A stretch of 9,542 nt of DNA, taken from positions 1 to 9,542 of the forward strand of contig JAPKMV010000086.1 in the NCBI GenBank assembly GCA_026645635.1, in the 5' to 3' direction. The notes under the pieces were generated by a model that saw nothing but the letters and a program-made list of their open reading frames with translations, was not told where the DNA came from and searched no databases. The stretch comes from Caldilineaceae bacterium (lineage in GTDB: Bacteria > Chloroflexota > Anaerolineae > Caldilineales > Caldilineaceae). Made by a program: the position numbers and the translations under genes. This document shows positions 6,316 to 9,542 of this stretch, piece by piece. Each line of letters opens with the position of its first letter. Position 1 is the first letter of the stretch.

Positions 6316-7299
6316 TTACCCGACCCCGCCCGCAAACGCTGCGACCTGCTCCGCCTCGGCCACATTCACCCGCTTGGCGCCGCGCGCGGTGCGCTTGACC
6401 AGCCCGCTCAGCACCTCGCCCGGCCCGATCTCAACGAAGGTCGTCACGCCCGCCGCCTCCAGCCACTGGATCGTCGCCGTCCAACGCACGCTGCCGGTGA
6501 GCTGCGCGCCCAGTTCGCGGCGGATGTCGTCTACCGTGGCCAGCGGCAGGCCCGTGGTGTTGCCAATCACCGGCACGGCCGGCGCTAGTAACGGCGTGGC
6601 GTCGATGGCGGCTTGAAGCTGCGCCGCCACCGGTTGCATCAGCCGGCTGTGCGCGGCGATGCTCACTGCCAGCGGCATGACCCGCTTGGCGCCCGCTGCG
6701 CTCAGCGCGGCCATCGCCGCTTCCATGCCGGCGCGGTCTCCGGAGATCACCACCTGGCCGTGGGTGTTGTCGTTGGCGATCTCGGCGACGCCGACGCCGG
6801 CTGTGGTCTCGGCGCAGACCTTTGCAATCGTCGCCTCGTCCAGACCGAGCACCGCGGCCATCATGCCGGGGGAGCGCTCGCCCGCTTCCTTCATCAGCCG
6901 GCCGCGTTCGCGCACCAGGCGCAGCCCGTCGGCGTAGGTGAGGCTGCCCGCAGCCACCAGCGCCGTGTATTCGCCCAGGCTGTGGCCGGCGACGTAGACT
7001 TGCTGCCCGCCGGACTTGTCGCCCGCGCCCATCTCACTCTCCAGCGCGCGCATGAGGGCGATGCTGGCCGCCAGCAGCGCAGGCTGGGCATTGAACGTGT
7101 CCGTCAGATCGGCTTCCGGCCCCTCGGCCATGAGACGGCTGAGGGGAAAGCCCAGCACAGCGTCGGCCTCGTCCAGCGCGGCCTGCGCCGCGGGGTAGGT
7201 CGCGGCCGCCGACTGCGCCATGCCCACCTGCTGGCTGCCCTGCCCTGGGAACAGAAACGCCGTCGCCGTCACTTGATTGATCAATGAAAATACGCCCAT
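6316..7299 (-). CDS. fabD: Malonyl-CoA:acyl carrier protein transacylase
   Basis: Loads malonate from malonyl-CoA onto ACP for fatty-acid chain elongation. It has 327 residues, near the usual 310. Motifs: FPGQGSQ at 18-24 (oxyanion-hole Q20), GHSLGE at 105-110 with nucleophile S107, R132 in RERGRLM (binds the malonyl carboxylate), catalytic H217 in SIAAHSRLM, and GxNxxG-like VIGNTTG at 244-250. All catalytic residues are intact. ATG 7299 follows GGAAGAG; GTG 7272 (giving MTATAFLFPGQG) is an alternative without a ribosome binding site. It lies downstream of rpmF on the same strand, but a strong terminator and two repeats fill the 286-base gap, so it probably has its own promoter, which I could not locate. 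plsX, fabH, acpP and fabG are not next to it here. Confidence 0.97.
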   Translation of the reverse strand: MGVFSLINQVTATAFLFPGQGSQQVGMAQSAAATYPAAQAALDEADAVLGFPLSRLMAEGPEADLTDTFNAQPALLAASIALMRALESEMGAGDKSGGQQVYVAGHSLGEYTALVAAGSLTYADGLRLVRERGRLMKEAGERSPGMMAAVLGLDEATIAKVCAETTAGVGVAEIANDNTHGQVVISGDRAGMEAAMAALSAAGAKRVMPLAVSIAAHSRLMQPVAAQLQAAIDATPLLAPAVPVIGNTTGLPLATVDDIRRELGAQLTGSVRWTATIQWLEAAGVTTFVEIGPGEVLSGLVKRTARGAKRVNVAEAEQVAAFAGGVG

Positions 7300-7338
7300 T
7301 GCTCTTCCATCCTTCTAGAAACCGATCGCAGGGGCTAC

Positions 7339-7443
7339 TACACGGAGAGCACGGAGGAGTCACAGAGGTCACAGAGAGAACGCGGAGCGTGGACCACTGC
7401 TACCTCTTTGTGACCTCTGTGTCTTCTCTGCGGCCTCCGTGTA
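7339..7443. repeat. TACACGGAG-family imperfect palindrome
   Basis: The arms at 7339-7378 and 7404-7443 are each 40 bases and complementary at 33 of 40 positions; the loop is 25 bases. Units such as CACGGAG and CACAGAGGTCAC recur within an arm. It lies 40 bases upstream of the fabD start and would fold into a long RNA hairpin in either direction. Confidence 0.75.
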
Positions 7444-7457
7444 CTGACAGATCACGA

Positions 7458-7519
7458 AAATCTGCATCGCATCAAATCCGCGCAAATCCGCCCAATCCGC
7501 GTCATCCGCGGTCTATTCC
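7458..7519. repeat. AATCCGC-family half element
   Basis: Irregularly spaced units AAATCCGCGC, AAATCCGCCC, AATCCGCGTC and ATCCGCGG follow the preceding palindrome directly. They match the right arm of the element at 9345-9365 (AAATCTGCGTAATCTGCGG) with C/T changes. No inverted partner is present here, so it looks like a lone arm. Confidence 0.5.
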
Positions 7520-7543
7520 AATCCCACCCGCCCGGACAAAGAA

Positions 7544-7576
7544 ACAGGGGATTTGGCGTCTCTCCAAATCCCCTGT
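7544..7576 (-). terminator. Intrinsic terminator of yceD-rpmF
   Basis: Perfect 13-bp stem: ACAGGGGATTTGG (7544-7556) and CCAAATCCCCTGT (7564-7576) with loop CGTCTCT. On the minus strand the stem is followed by TTCTTTG. It begins 9 bases after the rpmF stop. It should separate yceD-rpmF from fabD. Confidence 0.82.
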
Positions 7577-7585
7577 GTGCTGGCG

Positions 7586-7795
7586 CTACTTCTTCTTGTC
7601 GCTCGCGGGCTTGTTGAACCCGAGGTCCATCACCTGGCGCCCCCGGTAGTAGCCGCAGTGCGGGCACATCCGATGGGGCAGCACCGGCTTGTGACAGTTG
7701 CTGCAATCGACCAACTGCGGCGCGCCGATGGCGTCGTGGGCGCGGCGGCGGTTGCGCCGACCCTTGCTAAGTTTCCGTTTTGGTAGTGGCGTCAT
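7586..7795 (-). CDS. rpmF: Large ribosomal subunit protein bL32, zinc-binding form
   Basis: Structural protein of the large ribosomal subunit. It has 69 residues with the family's basic N-terminus (MTPLPKRKLSKGRRNRRRAH) and a zinc knuckle of four Cys, C31xxC34 and C44xxC47 (DCSNCHKPVLPHRMCPHCGYYRGR), so it is the C+ (zinc-requiring) paralogue type. ATG 7795 is fixed by AAGGAG (7803-7808), 7 bases upstream. It lies 75 bases after DUF177 (yceD), the classic yceD-rpmF pairing, and ends at a strong intrinsic terminator. A small perfect palindrome lies in its leader at 7826-7841. Confidence 0.97.
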   Translation of the reverse strand: MTPLPKRKLSKGRRNRRRAHDAIGAPQLVDCSNCHKPVLPHRMCPHCGYYRGRQVMDLGFNKPASDKKK

Positions 7796-7825
7796 GACAA
7801 TACTCCTTGCGTCATCCTCGCAAAT

Positions 7826-7841
7826 GGCGACAGATGTCGCC
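7826..7841. promoter_or_regulatory. Small palindrome in the rpmF leader
   Basis: GGCGACAGATGTCGCC is symmetric apart from its two central bases and can form a 6-bp hairpin with an AGAT (or ATCT) loop, 17 bases upstream of the rpmF ribosome binding site. It could be an RNA processing or regulatory hairpin in the yceD-rpmF transcript, or a protein operator; the sequence alone does not say. Confidence 0.35.
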
Positions 7842-7870
7842 TGACAAATCCCAATATGTACGTTTCAAAA

Positions 7871-8467
7871 TTACGATTCCCGCCCCCCGGCGTCGTCGCG
7901 CAGCTTGAGCAGCGCCGCCCACCGTGGGTCGATTTCTTCTTCCGCAGTCCGGCGTGGATCGTTGACAAAACCGATGTCTTCCAACTGATCCAATTCGGTC
8001 AGACGCTTGAGCAGATTTGGACAATCGCCGGCGCCGATCCAGTTACAGCCCGGATACATCGGCATCGCCAGCCAGATCGCCTGCCGCACGACTTCGGCAA
8101 TGTTGAGGATGTGGCGCTCGTCAATCAGCAGCGCTGCGTCCTCCAGATCCTCTTCTTCACCCTCGAATTCTTCCGGGCGCAGATACCGCCCGGTGGTCAC
8201 TTCCGTGAGTGGCCGAAAATTCTCTTCGAGGCTGAAGCGCACTTCCTGCGCAATCGGCTCAACACAGCGGTTGCAATTTGTCTGCACCGCAGTGCTGAAA
8301 TTGCCCGTCACCAGAATCCCGCTGTTGGTGCGCAGCAACTGCAACGTCCCGATGAGCGGACCCAGAAAGCGCAATTCTGGGTCGAGCTGTGTCAAGTCCT
8401 CGTTCAACTCATGCCGGCGGACAGCCCCCGTCGGTTCCTTCAACAACTGCGCAACATTGAACAACAT
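7871..8467 (-). CDS. yceD: DUF177 / YceD-family 23S rRNA accumulation protein
   Basis: The family (large ribosomal RNA subunit accumulation protein) is linked to 23S rRNA processing or stability and is almost always encoded just upstream of rpmF, as here. From ATG 8467 it has 198 residues. Visible features are a paired CxxC (C65, C68 in TNCNRCVEP), a Glu-rich acidic stretch at about 99-110, the conserved segment LIDERHILNIAEVVRQAIWLA at 114-134, two further Cys (C141, C149) and the C-terminal signature IDPRWAALLKLRD at 179-191. The start is set by GGAGG (8475-8479) 7 bases upstream; the longer in-frame reading to 8506 lacks a site. It has its own near-consensus promoter, with a leader of about 80 bases. 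Cys spacing near the C-terminus is looser than in many homologues. Confidence 0.92.
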   Translation of the reverse strand: MLFNVAQLLKEPTGAVRRHELNEDLTQLDPELRFLGPLIGTLQLLRTNSGILVTGNFSTAVQTNCNRCVEPIAQEVRFSLEENFRPLTEVTTGRYLRPEEFEGEEEDLEDAALLIDERHILNIAEVVRQAIWLAMPMYPGCNWIGAGDCPNLLKRLTELDQLEDIGFVNDPRRTAEEEIDPRWAALLKLRDDAGGRES

Positions 8468-8553
8468 AATCGTTCCTCCCGTCGTCGAGAGGCTCACACG
8501 AAACACAGCGCCAAAACGCAGCGCGGTGCACGGCTCTGCGCAAACAGACGAGC

Positions 8554-8582
8554 AGTATAGCCCGCCGTGCTGATTCTGTCAA
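8554..8582 (-). promoter_or_regulatory. Near-perfect sigma70-type promoter of yceD-rpmF
   Basis: On the minus strand TTGACA (8577-8582), a 17-base spacer and TATACT (8554-8559). Transcription would start near 8547. The -35 is only 19 bases downstream of the stop of the coiled-coil gene. Confidence 0.85.
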
Positions 8583-8586
8583 ACCA

Positions 8587-8611
8587 AACCGGTGGAATTC
8601 GTCAACCGGTT
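8587..8611 (-). terminator. Possible weak terminator hairpin at the end of the coiled-coil gene
   Basis: AACCGGT (8587-8593) and ACCGGTT (8605-8611) pair perfectly over 7 bp; the 11-base loop contains the TGA stop (8602-8604). With one bulge the stem can lengthen by CCA/TGG. The minus-strand bases after it, TGGTTTGACA, are only mildly T-rich and merge into the yceD -35. Confidence 0.35.
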
Positions 8612-9135
8612 GTGGCCGCGGCCTTCTTGGACGGGGCGGGTTTGGCGCCTTGTGCTGAGGTGGGGGGCGCCGGCGTCATCGGCTCCAGTTCGAGGTTCTG
8701 GCGCAGCAGGTCGATGCCGTTGTCCACCTGTTTGCCGATGATGCCCAGTTTCTCCGCCAGCTCTTGCAGCACGCGCATGGCGTAGCGGTCGGCCTCGTCG
8801 CGGCGTTGGCGCGCAGTTTCCTGCGCGTTATCGACGATGCGCTCGGCCTCCCGCCGCGCCGCCATGACCAGCGTGTCGTTGTCCAGCAGCTCATGCACAC
8901 GCTGCTGCGCCTGCTCGGCCATGTGCATCGCCTCAGCCTCGGCGTCGCGCAGGATGCGGTCGCGCTCGCGCAGGGTGCGCTCGCCTTCGACGATGGCGCT
9001 GGGCACGCCGACGCGCAGGCGCTCCAGCAACTGCTTGAACTCCTTGTAGTCGACCATGCGCAGCGACGACATGGGCATGCGCCGGCTGTTTTCCAGCAGG
9101 GCGTCGAGTTGGTCGATGATCTGCAAAATGGCCAT
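8602..9135 (-). CDS. Hypothetical coiled-coil protein, ATP synthase b-subunit-like
   Basis: No firm function. It has 177 residues, soluble with no membrane segment. The N-terminus (MAILQIIDQLDALLENSRRMP, then YKEFKQLLERLRVGVPSAI, residues 30-48) precedes a long charged alpha-helical region (about 49-130) with REAERIVDNAQETARQRRDEA-type periodicity like the b/E/H stalk subunits of rotary ATPases or DivIVA-like proteins; this similarity may only reflect coiled-coil composition. The C-terminus is Pro/Ala/Lys-rich and probably disordered (about 150-177). ATG 9135 has AGGAGG (9141-9146) 5 bases upstream. From general memory, a protein of this kind sits before DUF177-rpmF in many Chloroflexota genomes, often after coaD; here a repeat-rich gap lies upstream instead. 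A DivIVA/stalk-like scaffold role is inference. Confidence 0.8.
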   Translation of the reverse strand: MAILQIIDQLDALLENSRRMPMSSLRMVDYKEFKQLLERLRVGVPSAIVEGERTLRERDRILRDAEAEAMHMAEQAQQRVHELLDNDTLVMAARREAERIVDNAQETARQRRDEADRYAMRVLQELAEKLGIIGKQVDNGIDLLRQNLELEPMTPAPPTSAQGAKPAPSKKAAATTG

Positions 9136-9305
9136 CTATGCCTCCTGCTTCAAGATTTGCCTCACGCAAAGGCGCCAAGCCGCCAAGACAAAAAGCGATA
9201 CATCTTTGCGCAAGACAAGGCGTCTGCCGACAAAATCTGTAGTCATGGACGATAGAAAAGAGAAGTTTTGCGAGCGCTGCTCTACTCTGAAAGCGCCGGA
9301 CGAGC

Positions 9306-9365
9306 ATCCGCAGATTGCGCAGATTTTCGCAGATGGGGGACATCAAATCTGCGTAATCTGCGGAT
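9306..9365. repeat. AATCTGCG-family palindrome
   Basis: The 21-base arms at 9306-9326 and 9345-9365 are complementary at 20 of 21 positions with an 18-base loop. The right arm reads AAATCTGCGTAATCTGCGG, the same family as the lone arm at 7458-7519. Confidence 0.75.
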
Positions 9366-9436
9366 TGTGTTTGCGTCGTTGCGAAAACTCCTGGTTTCTA
9401 TGGTCTCTGCGTTTAGAGGCTGTTTGTAAAGGTCCA

Positions 9437-9541
9437 TTTGACGCAGAGACGCGGAGGCGGAGAGGCTCGCAGAGGAAAAACAGAGGAGTTCTCCATGCGT
9501 GTTCTCTGCGTTTCTCTGCATCTCTGCGCCTTTGCGTCAAA
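9437..9541. repeat. TTTGACGCAGAG-family imperfect palindrome at the window edge
   Basis: The 38-base arms at 9437-9474 and 9504-9541 are complementary at 29 of 38 positions, several mismatches being G-U compatible in RNA; the loop is 29 bases. The outer ends are TTTGACGCA and TGCGTCAAA. It is the intact relative of the degenerate copy at 2529-2630. Confidence 0.72.
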
Positions 9542-9542
9542 G

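Larger units (their letters stand above)
9136..9542. other. Non-coding, repeat-rich region upstream of the coiled-coil gene
   Basis: It holds the two palindromes at 9306-9365 and 9437-9541. A short stretch at 9161-9210 (CTCACGCAAAGGCGCCAAGC, then GCCAAGAC and CTTTGCGCAAGACAAGGCG) resembles yet another dispersed CGCCAAG-type repeat. No promoter I would defend was found for the coiled-coil gene, and no ORF here looks real. Confidence 0.6.

Noticed and set aside
6613..7287. 224-residue open frame on the plus strand
   Set aside because: Antisense to fabD, which has all catalytic motifs; no family motif in this frame.
7458..7519. Repeated AATCCGC units considered as a CRISPR array
   Set aside because: Units are about 10 bases apart with no spacers of 25-40 bases, and no cas genes are present.
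7856..8560. 234-residue open frame on the plus strand
   Set aside because: Antisense to the DUF177 gene, with no ribosome binding site or recognisable motif.

Overview
The window reads as ordinary chromosome from a GC-rich bacterium, most likely a Chloroflexota member (Anaerolineae/Caldilineae-like). This assignment is inference. It rests on the pairing of a small coiled-coil protein with DUF177 and rpmF, on the LysM/M23 and SH3b secreted proteins, and on many short imperfect palindromes between genes. No rRNA, tRNA, transposase, phage gene or CRISPR array was seen.

Layout. (1) Positions 123-3883, + strand: a membrane-anchored or secreted GH99-like glycoside hydrolase with two SH3b domains, hypoxanthine phosphoribosyltransferase (hpt), and a LysM + M23 (LytM) cell-wall protein whose start lies at the hpt stop. 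They are packed like one transcription unit. (2) Positions 3943-5229, - strand: ribosomal protein bL25/CTC (rplY), and an unrecognised protein made of six 15-residue repeats plus a C-terminal membrane segment. Each gene is followed by a related AATCTC-type palindrome that could act as its terminator. (3) Positions 5431-6256, + strand: a VapBC-like toxin-antitoxin pair with a clear sigma70-type promoter. A degraded copy of the promoter-bearing 52-base segment lies just after the toxin. (4) Positions 6316-9135, - strand: coiled-coil protein, DUF177/YceD, rpmF (bL32), then fabD. yceD-rpmF has its own near-perfect promoter and a strong terminator after rpmF. fabD lies beyond a repeat-filled gap. 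(5) Positions 9136-9542: about 400 bases of non-coding DNA with palindromic repeats, cut by the window edge.

Region 4 is a ribosome/fatty-acid housekeeping cluster (DUF177 for 23S rRNA, bL32, malonyl transfer to ACP). Region 1 is cell-envelope and polysaccharide work with an embedded purine-salvage enzyme. The accessory content is the toxin-antitoxin module and at least four palindromic repeat families. I found no clear undescribed multi-gene system. The points most worth a second look are the duplicated promoter segment around the toxin-antitoxin module, the 15-residue repeat protein, a dispersed repeat that appears to have become part of the N-terminal coding region of the M23 protein, and a 10-base box that occurs in opposite orientations at the ends of two related terminator palindromes.
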